Below, one piece after another: positions 1 through 9,786 of a DNA stretch of 64,000 nucleotides (position 1 is the stretch's first letter; every line of letters begins with the position of its first letter). The stretch is from QHVT01 sp036389275 (GTDB lineage Bacteria > Acidobacteriota > Thermoanaerobaculia > Gp7-AA8), in assembly GCA_036389275.1 (NCBI GenBank), contig DASVQE010000025.1:41067-105066 (forward strand), read 5' to 3'. The notes beneath the pieces are model-generated. The model had not been told where the DNA came from. It was given only the letters and a program-made list of their open reading frames with translations, and did not search any database. The translations under genes were made by a program, and so were the position numbers.

Positions 1-532
1 GCTCCGCGTCGACGAGCTGATGGATCGACAGCACCAGCGTGCGGCCCGACGCCGCCACGCCGCGCAGCAGCTCGATGGCCGCGCGCGTCTGCCGGAAATC
101 GAGCCCGTCGAACGGCTCGTCGAGCAGGATCGCCGGCGCGGTGGCGAGCAGTCCGAGGGCGATGTTCAGCCGCTTCGTCTCACCTTTCGAGAGCGAGCGC
201 ACCGGCTGCGTCGCCAGGCGTTCGAGATCGAGATCGCGCAGCAACGCGTCGACGCGGTCGCGCGAGCCGAACGCGCGCGACTGCACCTCGAGCGTCCAGC
301 GCACGCGCTGATCGGGCCAGGGACGGATGGCGTCGGGGACGTAGAAGAGCGCGCCGTCGACGCTGCCGGCGTCGCGCGGGATGACGCCGGCCACGGCGGC
401 GAAGAGCGTGGTCTTGCCGGCGCCGTTCGGACCGATCACGCCGAGGATCTCGCCCGGATGGGCGCGGAACGAGACCTCGCGCACGATCGTGCGCGCGCCG
501 CGCCGCACCGTGATCTGCGAGACCTCCAGCAT
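1..532 (-). CDS. ABC transporter ATP-binding protein (C-terminus beyond window edge)
   Basis: This is the ATPase subunit of an ABC transporter, and 177 codons are visible. The start is the ATG at 532, shared by one base with the TGA of the lipoprotein gene upstream (TGATG), so the two are probably translationally coupled. Walker A is GPNGAGKTT (about residues 35-43). The signature is LSKGE, a variant of LSGGQ and common in exporters of the CcmA/NatA type. Walker B is AILLDEPFDGLD, followed by the switch histidine in SIHQL close to the edge. The permease is presumably encoded further downstream, outside the window. The substrate cannot be deduced. The ATPase is too far from the MacB-like permeases at 12752-15232, and oriented opposite to them, to be assumed their partner. 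Confidence 0.93.
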   Translation of the reverse strand, partial: MLEVSQITVRRGARTIVREVSFRAHPGEILGVIGPNGAGKTTLFAAVAGVIPRDAGSVDGALFYVPDAIRPWPDQRVRWTLEVQSRAFGSRDRVDALLRDLDLERLATQPVRSLSKGETKRLNIALGLLATAPAILLDEPFDGLDFRQTRAAIELLRGVAASGRTLVLSIHQLVDAE

Positions 533-969
533 CACTCGGAGCGTTCGAGGGAGGCGATCTTGTACGGCTGCGACGCGTCGCCGCGCGTCAGGACGAAGGT
601 CTCGCGGCCGCTGCCGAACGGCGCGTCGTCGTTGGCGCGATGGCGCTTTTCGAACGTGCAGGTGGCGCGCGCCTCGGCGCCGCTGCCGCTCACGCTGCAG
701 GCCGGCTGCTCGAACTGTCCGTTCGTTTCGAGGTTGCTCTTGATCTGCGCGACGTAGTCGTCGACCGAGTATCGCGTGCCGTTGAGCGTCACCGTGGCGC
801 CGGGCGCGAAGAGCTCCTTCATCCGATCCCAGTCGTGCCGTCCCGGCGGACCGGACATCACGTTGTGCAATGCGAAGACGGTCGCCTTGGCGTCCGAATC
901 GAGGCTGGAGTCAACGGATGAGGCCGCACTGCAGGCGGCGAGCAGCAGCAGAGGGATGAGCTTGCGCAT
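532..969 (-). CDS. Small lipoprotein with SnoaL/NTF2-like fold (hypothetical)
   Basis: This 145-residue protein begins at MRKLIP. A short hydrophobic segment ends in LLAAC, a good lipobox, so it is probably a lipid-anchored periplasmic protein. An in-frame start ten codons upstream (999) would put residues unlike a signal peptide in front of the lipobox, so 969 is preferred. The mature part (DWDRMKELFAPGATVTLNGTR, then a C-terminal FVLTRGD stretch) resembles the SnoaL/DUF4440 cone fold used for small-ligand binding, but no catalytic residues are evident. Its stop overlaps the start of the ABC ATPase gene by one base, which implies one transcript. The 63 bp upstream (970-1032) is shared with the divergent BON lipoprotein and must hold both promoters. 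Family assignment is tentative; the lipoprotein call is firm. Confidence 0.8.
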   Translation of the reverse strand: MRKLIPLLLLAACSAASSVDSSLDSDAKATVFALHNVMSGPPGRHDWDRMKELFAPGATVTLNGTRYSVDDYVAQIKSNLETNGQFEQPACSVSGSGAEARATCTFEKRHRANDDAPFGSGRETFVLTRGDASQPYKIASLERSE

Positions 970-1032
970 GGCGGAACACGATACCGCAGGCACAGCCATT
1001 GCTGCCGCACGTAGGACGAAGGAGTGAAGAAT

Positions 1033-1332
1033 ATGACCCGGAAACTCTCAGCACTGGCAGTCTTTCTCGTGTTGTTCGGAATCGCCTGCGGCTCGATGAA
1101 CCGCGTGCTTCCGTCGAATGTCGACGCGAAGGCGATGGAAGCGGACGTCCGCTCGAAGATCGCCACCGCCGTCCCCGACAAGACGTTCGCCGTCGAGGTG
1201 ACCGTCGACGACCACGCCGTGGTCACCCTCAGCGGCCACGCGGACTCGCAGGACGACGTCAACAAGATCGTCGAAGCCGCCAAGAGCGTGAGCGGCGTCG
1301 CGCGCGTGATCAACAACATTCACGTGGAGTGA
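1033..1332 (+). CDS. BON-domain lipoprotein
   Basis: This 99-residue exported lipoprotein has the lipobox LFGIAC near residue 20. A single BON domain fills the rest: VRSKIATAVPDKTFAVEV, then the glycine motif VVTLSGHADSQDDV, then IVEAAKSVSGVARVINNI. BON domains (OsmY, Kbp) bind membranes or small ligands and often protect the envelope during stress. The ATG at 1033 is preferred over the in-frame GTG at 1024 because AAGGAG at 1019-1024 lies 8 nt before the ATG and overlaps the GTG. The gene is divergent from the SnoaL-like lipoprotein gene. Its stop codon runs into the outer stem of the repeat hairpin at 1331-1432. Confidence 0.88.
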   Translation: MTRKLSALAVFLVLFGIACGSMNRVLPSNVDAKAMEADVRSKIATAVPDKTFAVEVTVDDHAVVTLSGHADSQDDVNKIVEAAKSVSGVARVINNIHVE

Positions 1333-1432
1333 GGCGGGACTCGGAGTTCCTCGGTTCCTCGGTTCCTCGGTTCCTCGGAGTGAGGAACCGCCCGAGGAAC
1401 CCGAGGAACCCGAGGAACCGAGGAACCGCCTC
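1331..1432. repeat. Octamer-repeat hairpin between convergent genes (possible bidirectional terminator)
   Basis: The left arm holds four consecutive TCGGTTCC-type octamers (1346-1378). The right arm holds four to five copies of the complementary GAGGAACC motif (1382-1426). A perfect outer stem GAGGCGG (1331-1337) / CCGCCTC (1426-1432) closes the structure. The BON lipoprotein gene enters from the left and the GGDEF gene from the right; the stops of both lie at or inside the outer stem. This fits a shared terminator. The short-unit repetition is unusual for a simple terminator and suggests slippage expansion. Confidence 0.7.
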
Positions 1433-4289
1433 ATCCTCTCACCCCACGCACCCACCTCCCGCTGCCCGTCTCTTCTCCGTCCGCGACCTTCACGCAATTC
1501 CGGCCTGAGTGCTTGGCGGCGTAAAGGGCTCGGTCGGCGGCGGCCACGAGTTGGTCGGGAGAGCCTTCGGGGCTCGGGGTGATGGCGGCCACGCCGCAGC
1601 TTGCGGTGATGCGGCGGCCGAGGCGCTCGATGCCGGAGCGGAGGTTCTCCGCGACCTGCGTCGCGCCGGCGGTGTCGACGCCCGGCAGCAGGATCGCGAA
1701 CTCTTCGCCGCCGTAGCGCGCCACCACCTCGCCGCTGCGGCGGATCGTTTCGGCGAGGAACGCGCCGACGCGGCGGAGGCAGTCGTCGCCCGCCTGATGG
1801 CCGAGGCGGTCGTTGAGGTCCTTGAAGTAATCGAGATCGAGCAGCACCAGCGCCAGCGGCTGGTCGCGGCGGCGCGCGCGATTCCACTCGTCGACGAGCG
1901 CGCGGTCGAAGAAGCGTCGGTTGGCGATGCCGGTCAGCTCGTCCTCGAGCGACAGCGTCTCCAGCCGCGCGTTGGCCTGCTCGAGCAGTTTCACGGTGTG
2001 CTGCAGCTCGCCCGTTTTCTCGGCGACGCTGGCCCGCAGCCGCTCCGCCTGCAGCCGCAGCGCCGCGGTGCGCACGCGGATGATCAGCACGAGGATGATC
2101 GCCGCCAGCGCGGCCCACAACAGATACGCCCACGACGTGCGGTACCACGGCGAGAGCACCGTGAAGCGCCACGACGTCTCGCCGCTCGGCGTCATCGCCG
2201 GACCGCGCGCGCGCAGCCGGAACGTGTAGTCGTTCGCCTCGAGGTTCGTGTAGTCGATGAACGGCTGCTCGGTCCATTCGCTCCAGCCGCTGTCGACAGG
2301 ATCGAGGCGGTACTGATAGGCGACGCCGGGGCGGTACGACGCCGGCGCGAACTCGATGCGCATGCGGTTGAGCGGATAGCCGAGGCGCACCGCCGCGCCT
2401 TCGCCGCTGCCGCCGAAGACCAGCCGGTTCTCGCCGGCGACGACGCGCCGGATCAGCGGCGCCGGCTGCGGCGCGAGCGCCGACGACGACGCGGTCGGCT
2501 CGTAGCGGAACAACCCCTTGTCGGCCGCGAACCAGACCACGCCGTTCGGATGCGCGCGCAGCGTCTGGATGTCGGCGGCCGTCACCGCCACGAGCGGCTT
2601 GCCTTCGCGCGTGTAGCTGCCGTCGCGCCTCCGCTCGAACACCCGCGGCGGCGTCGAGTTGATCCATAAATCTCCGCGCGAGTCCTCGGCGATGACGAAG
2701 AAGCCGCGCGGCGCGCGAATGTGCCCGAGGAGCGGATCCGGAACGACGGCATTCCGTCCATCCGGATGGACGATTTCGCCCGAGGCGCGCACGAACACGA
2801 TCCGGCCGCCGGCGATGGCGACGTTCGTCTCGCCGCTGCCGTAGCGCGCCACCCGCTGCCGCGGCGTGCGCGGCGCATCAATGCGCGTCACGCCGTTGAA
2901 CACCGAGCCGGCCCACAGCACGCCGTCCTGCTCGACCACTGATGACGCGTACTCCGGCGAGCCGCTCACCGCGTTCTCCCATCGCCACGTGCCGCCGTCG
3001 CGATGAATGCTGGCCACGCCGCCGTTCGTGGCGATCCAGACCCGCGACGGATCGACGCGCGAACGATAGAAGTCGCTGATCTCGCCCTCGCGGTCGATGA
3101 GGTGCTCGAGCGCGTCGCCGCGCAGACGGTAGATGCCTTTCGGCGTGCCGAGGAGCAGCTCGTCGTCGACGGAGATCAGCCGCCACGCACCTTCGCGAAT
3201 GCCTTCGATCTCGTGCGCGAAGCCGCGCTCGTCGATCGTGTGCAGCCCGTGCGTGGTGGCCACGTAGAGCCGCCCCTGATGCCGCACCACGTCGCTCACG
3301 CCGCCGCGCAATCCGCGCCGCGCGTCGAACACGGAGACAGGCGAGGCGAGGTCGATGCGCACGATCGGGCCTTCCATCGCCAGCCAGAGCGAGCCTTCGC
3401 GATCGACGCGGACCTCCGAGATCACCGCGTCCGGCAGTCCCGCGCCTTCCTCGATGAACTGCTCGATGGCGCCGTCGCGCTCGAGGATCATCAAGCCGTG
3501 CTGGCGCGAGGCGATGACCAACCGGCCGTCGTTGAGGAAACAGCCGCCGGTGGCGGTCTTGCCGCGCAGCCACTGCGAGCCGTCCGGCGCCCACGGCGTG
3601 ACGTCGGCACCGCGGATGGCGAAGAGCCCTTCGTCGCGCACCGCGGCGATGAGCGTGCCGTCGGCGCGGCGCAGCAGGAGCTCGACGTGCTTGCCCGGCA
3701 GCGCCAGCGGCGTGACGCGGATCGTGCGCGGATCGAAGCGCGCGACGCCGCCGAGTCCGCGCAGCAGCGCGGTCGGACCTTCGCTCACGCAGCCGCGCTG
3801 CTGCGTCTCCGCGGTGCGCGCATTCTTGCCGTCCCAGAAGACCACGCGCTGCTCGGCGACGAAGAGGAAGCCGCCGGCCACCGCGCAGACGCCGCGCACG
3901 TCGCCGAGCTCGCGCTGCGCCTGCGGCAGCAGCGGCAGCAGCGAGTGAAACTGCGGCGTGCCGTCGGGCGCGGCACCGAGCTCGCCGAAGTCATCGACCA
4001 GTCCGGCCACCACGCGCCCTTTCGCATCCGCCGCCACCGACAGCGCCACCTGATCGTTCGGCAGCTCGATCAGCCGCCACCACGCGCCGTCGTACGTCAG
4101 CAGGCCGTGCAGATTGCCGAAGTAGAGAATCCCATGCGGGTCCTGAGCGACGTCGAACGTTTGCGGTCCCGCCTTGTGCACCTCGGGCGGAAAGACGGTG
4201 ACCAGCGGGAAGCCGCGCTCATCGGCGCGAAGCGCGAGCGCTGCGCACAACAGCGCGATCGCGACGGCGCTCCGGCGAACGAACCTCAC
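1431..4289 (-). CDS. Two-component-regulator-propeller / Y_Y_Y / GGDEF diguanylate cyclase
   Basis: This 952-residue membrane protein probably makes c-di-GMP in response to a periplasmic signal. The start is placed at GTG 4289, just before a signal sequence (RRSAVAIALLCAALALRADE). The frame is open upstream without sense, and no well-spaced Shine-Dalgarno site is seen. A long stretch of beta-propeller repeats follows (for example GILYFGNLHGLLTYDGAWW, LWLAMEGPIVRIDL, VWFAADKGLFRYEP). Next come a Y_Y_Y domain (YQYRLDPVDSGWSEWTEQPF), one transmembrane helix (LLWAALAAIILVLIIRV), a coiled coil and a C-terminal GGDEF domain. The active-site motif is GGEEF at residues 860-864, consistent with activity. 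The architecture matches sugar-sensing HTCS-type regulators, with the kinase replaced by a cyclase. Confidence 0.9.
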   Translation of the reverse strand: MRFVRRSAVAIALLCAALALRADERGFPLVTVFPPEVHKAGPQTFDVAQDPHGILYFGNLHGLLTYDGAWWRLIELPNDQVALSVAADAKGRVVAGLVDDFGELGAAPDGTPQFHSLLPLLPQAQRELGDVRGVCAVAGGFLFVAEQRVVFWDGKNARTAETQQRGCVSEGPTALLRGLGGVARFDPRTIRVTPLALPGKHVELLLRRADGTLIAAVRDEGLFAIRGADVTPWAPDGSQWLRGKTATGGCFLNDGRLVIASRQHGLMILERDGAIEQFIEEGAGLPDAVISEVRVDREGSLWLAMEGPIVRIDLASPVSVFDARRGLRGGVSDVVRHQGRLYVATTHGLHTIDERGFAHEIEGIREGAWRLISVDDELLLGTPKGIYRLRGDALEHLIDREGEISDFYRSRVDPSRVWIATNGGVASIHRDGGTWRWENAVSGSPEYASSVVEQDGVLWAGSVFNGVTRIDAPRTPRQRVARYGSGETNVAIAGGRIVFVRASGEIVHPDGRNAVVPDPLLGHIRAPRGFFVIAEDSRGDLWINSTPPRVFERRRDGSYTREGKPLVAVTAADIQTLRAHPNGVVWFAADKGLFRYEPTASSSALAPQPAPLIRRVVAGENRLVFGGSGEGAAVRLGYPLNRMRIEFAPASYRPGVAYQYRLDPVDSGWSEWTEQPFIDYTNLEANDYTFRLRARGPAMTPSGETSWRFTVLSPWYRTSWAYLLWAALAAIILVLIIRVRTAALRLQAERLRASVAEKTGELQHTVKLLEQANARLETLSLEDELTGIANRRFFDRALVDEWNRARRRDQPLALVLLDLDYFKDLNDRLGHQAGDDCLRRVGAFLAETIRRSGEVVARYGGEEFAILLPGVDTAGATQVAENLRSGIERLGRRITASCGVAAITPSPEGSPDQLVAAADRALYAAKHSGRNCVKVADGEETGSGRWVRGVRG

Positions 4290-4312
4290 TCTCCGATGAT
4301 AGTAGCGCGCCG

Positions 4313-5038
4313 TCAGTGTCCGGCGTACCAGTCGTAGCCGCGCTCGCCCCAGAAATCGGCCGGGCGGATGTTCGTGTAGCGGATCACGCCGATGCGCTTG
4401 ATGTTCTTGATGCCGTACTTCACCGGGATGGCCAGCCGCAGCGGCGCGCCGTGCGGCATGGCCAGCGGCGCGCCGTTCATCTCGTAGGCGAGGAGCGTCT
4501 GCGGATGCACCGCGCTGCCGCGATCGAGGCCGACGTAGTAGCCGCGGTCCGGCGTCTCGAGCGCGACGAACTCCGATACCTGCGCCGGCGGAAAGCGCTG
4601 CATGACGTCGGCGAGCCGCGCGCCGGCCCAGCGCACGACGATCGACCATCCCTCGATGCAGCGCAGCTCGGTGATCTGCTCGTGACGCGGAAAGGCGCGC
4701 AGCTCGTCGAGCGTGAGCGCGACCGGCGCCGCCGCACCTTCGATGCGCAGCCGCCACGCGGCGAGATCGATCGGCGATTTCAAGCCGATGCCGCCGTTGA
4801 TGCGCGCGCGCGTCACCTCGTTCGGCGCGAAGGTGGGACTCAGGCGCGCGGTGCTGAAGTAGCCTTCGGCCAGCCGTTCGTTGAGCTGCAGCACGCGGCG
4901 CAGCGGCCACGCCAATCCGCCGTCGGGCGGCCGCGTGCGCAGCCATTTCCAGGCGCCGTAGCCGGCGCCCGCGCCGATGGCCATGGTCAGGAAGCCGCGC
5001 CGCGTCAGCCGCCGCAGTTCTTTCTCTTCGTCAGTCAT
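4313..5038 (-). CDS. Sulfite-oxidase-family molybdopterin oxidoreductase (MsrP-like), Tat-exported
   Basis: This 241-residue protein has a Tat signal (TRRGFLTM, residues 12-19) followed by a hydrophobic stretch. The rest is an Oxidored_molyb fold (LTLDELRAFPRHE, ELRCIEGWSIVVRWAGARL, HGAPLRLAIPVKYGIKNIK). Cys127 in ELRCIEGW is the expected molybdenum ligand. The enzyme should act in the periplasm as a molybdopterin-dependent reductase or oxidase. It resembles MsrP/YedY, which repairs methionine sulfoxide, but that substrate is not proven here. Its ATG lies inside the 3' end of the cytochrome b561 gene (8-nt overlap), so the two are translated together, as in msrPQ-type pairs. Confidence 0.88.
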   Translation of the reverse strand: MTDEEKELRRLTRRGFLTMAIGAGAGYGAWKWLRTRPPDGGLAWPLRRVLQLNERLAEGYFSTARLSPTFAPNEVTRARINGGIGLKSPIDLAAWRLRIEGAAAPVALTLDELRAFPRHEQITELRCIEGWSIVVRWAGARLADVMQRFPPAQVSEFVALETPDRGYYVGLDRGSAVHPQTLLAYEMNGAPLAMPHGAPLRLAIPVKYGIKNIKRIGVIRYTNIRPADFWGERGYDWYAGH

Positions 5039-5684
5039 GAGCCGCCTCGACGCCGATCACCATCGCCCGGAAGTTGTTCCATCCCGCGCGCACGACCTGC
5101 GCGATGTGCACGACGAAGAAGATCACGTAGCCGACGGTGAGCCAGAAGTGAACGAAGCGCGCCGCCGGATAGCCGCCGAACAGCGCCGTGAGCCACGCGA
5201 ACTGCACCGGTTTGTAAATCGCGATTCCGCTGAGCAGCGAGCCGGCGCCCATGACGATGACGGCGGTGTAGGCGATGCGCTGCGCGCCGTTGAATTTTCC
5301 CGGCGGCAGCGGCTCCTTGCGGATGCGCAGGTCGTGCAGCATCACGTGCCACGCCTGGCGCGGCGAGTGGCGGTTCGGCAGCAGCTCACGCCACTCACCC
5401 GAGAAAATCGTGTAGAGCACGTACAGCACGCCGTTGATGCCGAAGAGCCACATGAAGAAGAAGTGGATGGCCATGCCTTCGGCCAGGCGGTTGTTGACGT
5501 GCAACGCGCGCCAGGTCGTCTGCTCCAGATTCATCTTCGCCAGCGTGAAATCGCCGACGCCGACGCGATAGACTGGATACGCCCAGTAAATCAGCACCCC
5601 GCTGAAAATCATCACCGCCAGCAGCGGAAAGTTCAGCCAGTGAAACCAGCGGATGGCCAGGGGGTGTTTTTTTACGAGGTGCAT
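5031..5684 (-). CDS. Cytochrome b561-type membrane electron carrier
   Basis: This 217-residue membrane protein has four or five helices and histidines in typical haem-ligand positions: KHPLAIRWFHWLN near the N-terminus, HVNNRLAEGMAIHFFF in the second helix region, and RFVHFWLTVGYVIFFVVHIA near the C-terminus. It resembles the b-type cytochromes of hydrogenase, formate dehydrogenase and thiosulfate reductase more than the MsrQ family. It probably passes quinol electrons to the molybdoenzyme encoded 8 nt into its own end. The ATG at 5684 was chosen because family members begin close to the first KHP motif. An in-frame ATG at 5705, overlapping the stop of the CIGG-repeat gene, is the alternative. 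Confidence 0.88.
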   Translation of the reverse strand: MHLVKKHPLAIRWFHWLNFPLLAVMIFSGVLIYWAYPVYRVGVGDFTLAKMNLEQTTWRALHVNNRLAEGMAIHFFFMWLFGINGVLYVLYTIFSGEWRELLPNRHSPRQAWHVMLHDLRIRKEPLPPGKFNGAQRIAYTAVIVMGAGSLLSGIAIYKPVQFAWLTALFGGYPAARFVHFWLTVGYVIFFVVHIAQVVRAGWNNFRAMVIGVEAAHD

Positions 5685-5697
5685 GGGCCTGGAAGAA

Positions 5698-6798
5698 TCA
5701 ATCATCCTCTTCTTCTTCCCCGAACCTGACCCGCACGTCGCGCACCACGACTTCGTCGTCTTCGGCGGGCTCGATGTAGAGATAGTCGCCCGCGAGGTGC
5801 CGGCCGTCAATGGTGAAGACGCGGCCTTCGCGCGGGATGTCGAGGTAATCGCGCAGCACTTCGTCGTCGATGCGCACGCGCAGCTCGCCGCCGGCGCGGG
5901 TGCCGATGTCGTCGCGCGCGTAGAAGCGGATCGATTCGACGGGACGGCCGTAGAGCGCGATGCGGATGCGCGCGCGGCTGCCGCCGCACTCATCGCCGCC
6001 GATGCAGCCGCCTTCGTGCGTGATCTCGCGCTCGTAGCGCTGCCCGCCGCGCGTGCGCACGCCGTACAGCACCTCGATGTCCCGCACTTCGACCTCGTCG
6101 TCGTTCGCCGTGGCGATGACCAGGCGCGACCCGCGGATGTTGTCGACGTCGAGCTCGTGCCGCTTCCCGTTGCGCTGCACGTCGATGTACCAGCCGACCG
6201 TGGTGTCGTCGATCTTGACGGTGAGCTTGCCGTCGGCGCGCGTGCCGACGTTGTCGTGCGCGAAGAAACGGACGCCGAGGACCGGCGCGTCTTCGAGAGC
6301 GATGGTGATGCGCGTCCCGTTCTTGCGGCACTCGTCGCCGCCGATGCAGCCGTTCGCGTTCGGATAGCTGCGCCAGCCGCCGCCGCTGCCGCCCATGCGC
6401 GTCGGCGGCTGCCGGCGGATGGCGCGCTCGCCGTACAGCACGCCCACCATGTCGATCTGCACTTCGTCGTTCGCGGCCGGCTCGAACGAGAGCGTGCGGC
6501 CGCGGATCGCGTCGACGTCGAGCGTGAAGAGCTGGCCGGAGCGCGGGATGTCGATCGAGCCGCGGACCACCGTGCCGTCGATCTTGATGCGCAGCACGCC
6601 GCCGGCCGTCTCGCCGATGTTGTCGTTCGCGCGGAATCGGATCGCGATCACCGGCCGGTCGTCGAGCGGCACCCGCAGCGTGCGGTCGTTGCAGCGCGAG
6701 CCGCCGATGCAGCCGCTCACGTCGAACTGCTGCCATTCGTCGGCGAAGAGGAACGTGGGAAGGAAAAGAAGGAAGCCGAGGAAAACGATGCGACGCAT
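5698..6798 (-). CDS. Secreted protein with three CIGG-motif repeats, function unknown
   Basis: This 366-residue protein has a signal peptide (VFLGFLLFLPTFLFADE). Three repeats of about 110-120 residues follow, each opening with GCIGGxxC (GCIGGSRC at residue 29, then GCIGGDEC twice). Each repeat continues with a PV-(I/V)RF-A-DNIG segment, a G-L-(I/V)KID strand, an ID(I/V)-R-G segment, an LDVD-IRG segment and an acidic DEVxVxD strand usually ending LYG. The repeats look all-beta. The paired cysteines (C-x5-C) suggest a disulfide or redox site. The C-terminus is acidic (GEEEEDD). The ribosome-binding site GGAGGT (6808-6813) sits 9 nt before the ATG and fixes the start. The gene immediately precedes the cytochrome b561/molybdoenzyme pair and is probably in the same operon. 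I do not recognise a named family. Confidence 0.82.
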   Translation of the reverse strand: MRRIVFLGFLLFLPTFLFADEWQQFDVSGCIGGSRCNDRTLRVPLDDRPVIAIRFRANDNIGETAGGVLRIKIDGTVVRGSIDIPRSGQLFTLDVDAIRGRTLSFEPAANDEVQIDMVGVLYGERAIRRQPPTRMGGSGGGWRSYPNANGCIGGDECRKNGTRITIALEDAPVLGVRFFAHDNVGTRADGKLTVKIDDTTVGWYIDVQRNGKRHELDVDNIRGSRLVIATANDDEVEVRDIEVLYGVRTRGGQRYEREITHEGGCIGGDECGGSRARIRIALYGRPVESIRFYARDDIGTRAGGELRVRIDDEVLRDYLDIPREGRVFTIDGRHLAGDYLYIEPAEDDEVVVRDVRVRFGEEEEDD

Positions 6799-6909
6799 GT
6801 CGATGTGACCTCCGTCTGCCGCTCATGGCGAACGCGATGCCACGCGTCATCCGAGAGCGGCGCCCGTTTCAACCGCGCCGATTGTCCCGCGGCGCGGACA
6901 CGGGTGTCA

Positions 6910-8333
6910 TCACTTCATCATCATCACGCCGGCGAAGACCTCGATGCCGTCCCACAGATTCTGCAGGCGGAGGTTCTCGTTTGCCGCGTGCTGGTTGTTG
7001 TCGTGATTGACGATCGGGAGGATCACCACCGGACCTTTGAAGAGGTACATCGGGATCGAGCCGCCGATGGTCGGCACGAGCACCGGCGAGCTCGGACTCG
7101 ACGCGTTCACCGCGGCGGCGACGCGGCGCGAGAACGGCGCGTCGATGGGCGTGCGCGCGGCCGGATAGCCGGGCTCCCATTCGAGCTTGACCACGCGCGG
7201 ATGCGCGGCGCGCGTCGCGGCGTCGGGCGTCTCGTGCACGACGAACCAGCCGCGCGCGGCGAGGTGCTGCTCGACCAGCGCGCGTACCCGCTCCGGCGTC
7301 TGCTCCGGCACGAGGCGAAAGTCGATCGACGCCCGCGCCTCGGTGTTGATGGTGTTCGACGCCTGCGCGCCGACTTTGCCCGCGGCGATGCCGCGCAGGT
7401 TCAGCGCCGGCTGCATGATCAACTCGCCGAGCGACTTTCCGGCGCCTTCGGTGCGGCCGAGGGCGAGGTCGCGTTTGAGATCGGCATCGGCGCTCGGCAC
7501 GTTCGCCAGAGCCGCCGCTTCGGCGGCGCTGATCGGGCGGACGTCGTCGTAAAAATGCTCGATGAGGATTCGGCCGTCGTCGTCGCGCAGCGAGTCGATC
7601 AGATGCGTGAGCATCACGATCGGATTCGGCGCCCAGTTGCCGTAATGGCCGCTGTGCAGCGCGCGCGACGGGCCGTAGACGGTGAGCTCGAGCCCGGAGA
7701 CGCCGCGCGCGCCGAAGAGGACCTGCATGCGCCGCGACGCGTGCACCGGGCCGTCGCACAAGAGCCACGCGTCGGCGGCGAGCTCGTTTGCGTACTGCGC
7801 AAAGTAGGCGCCGAGGTGCGCCGAACCCGCTTCTTCCTCTCCTTCGAAGACGAACTTCAGATTCGCCGACGGACGGAGGCCGCGCGCGTGCAGCGCGTCG
7901 ATGGCCGCGAGCATGGCCACGATCGGACCTTTGTCGTCGCTGGCCGAGCGCGCGTAGACGCGATCTTCGCGCTGTTGCGGCTCCCACGGCGGCGTCGTCC
8001 ACTGCGACGCGTCGACCGGCTGCCCGTCGTAATGCGCGTACCAGCCGATGGTCTCCTTCGCCTTCACGTTCCACTCCGCGACGACGACCGGCGGCGCGCC
8101 TTCGACGCGCAGCGCGCGCGCCGGCAGACCGCGGCGCTGGAACATCTGCACGATGGCGGCGGCGTTGCGGTCGATGTTCGGCAGGTCGGAGGCGAGGTTC
8201 GGAATCGCCAGCAGTTGCATCAGCTCCGCGACGATCTCCTGCTCGTGCGCCTGCCGCCAGGCGCGCGCGGCCTCGCTGGCCGGCGTCGCCGCGTTCGCGG
8301 TGGCGCACATCATCAGAAGCAGCAGCAGTCGTT

Positions 8334-8337
<4 letters not shown>
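6910..8337 (-). CDS. M20 family metallopeptidase (dipeptidase), exported
   Basis: This 475-residue peptidase begins with a signal peptide (MKRLLLLLMMCATANA). M20 hallmarks occur in order: YAHYDGQP with metal ligands His102 and Asp104, SASDDKGP (Asp134 bridging), EGEEEAGS with the catalytic/ligand glutamates (about 165-172), LLCDGP, and a C-terminal His in NHDNNQHAANENL. The dimerisation (lid) domain carries SGLELTVYGPSRALHSGHYG. The likely role is hydrolysis of dipeptides or N-acyl amino acids in the periplasm. The ATG at 8337 overlaps the glpK stop by 4 nt (ATGA), so the gene is the third of a coupled set after the D-aminoacylase-like gene and glpK. Because of the glpK frameshift, the upstream frame is open and in register with this gene; that fusion is artificial. 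Confidence 0.92.

Positions 8338-9782
<1,445 letters not shown>

Positions 9783-9786
<4 letters not shown>

Noticed and set aside
1340..1426. Octamer array as a CRISPR or direct-repeat origin
   Set aside because: Units are 8 bp and adjacent, with inverted copies forming a hairpin between convergent gene ends; there are no spacers or DnaA-box-like sequences.
4313..5684. Naming the pair msrP and msrQ
   Set aside because: The molybdoenzyme fits the wider sulfite-oxidase family and the cytochrome is closer to hydrogenase/thiosulfate-reductase b-type subunits than to MsrQ, so symbols would overstate the evidence.
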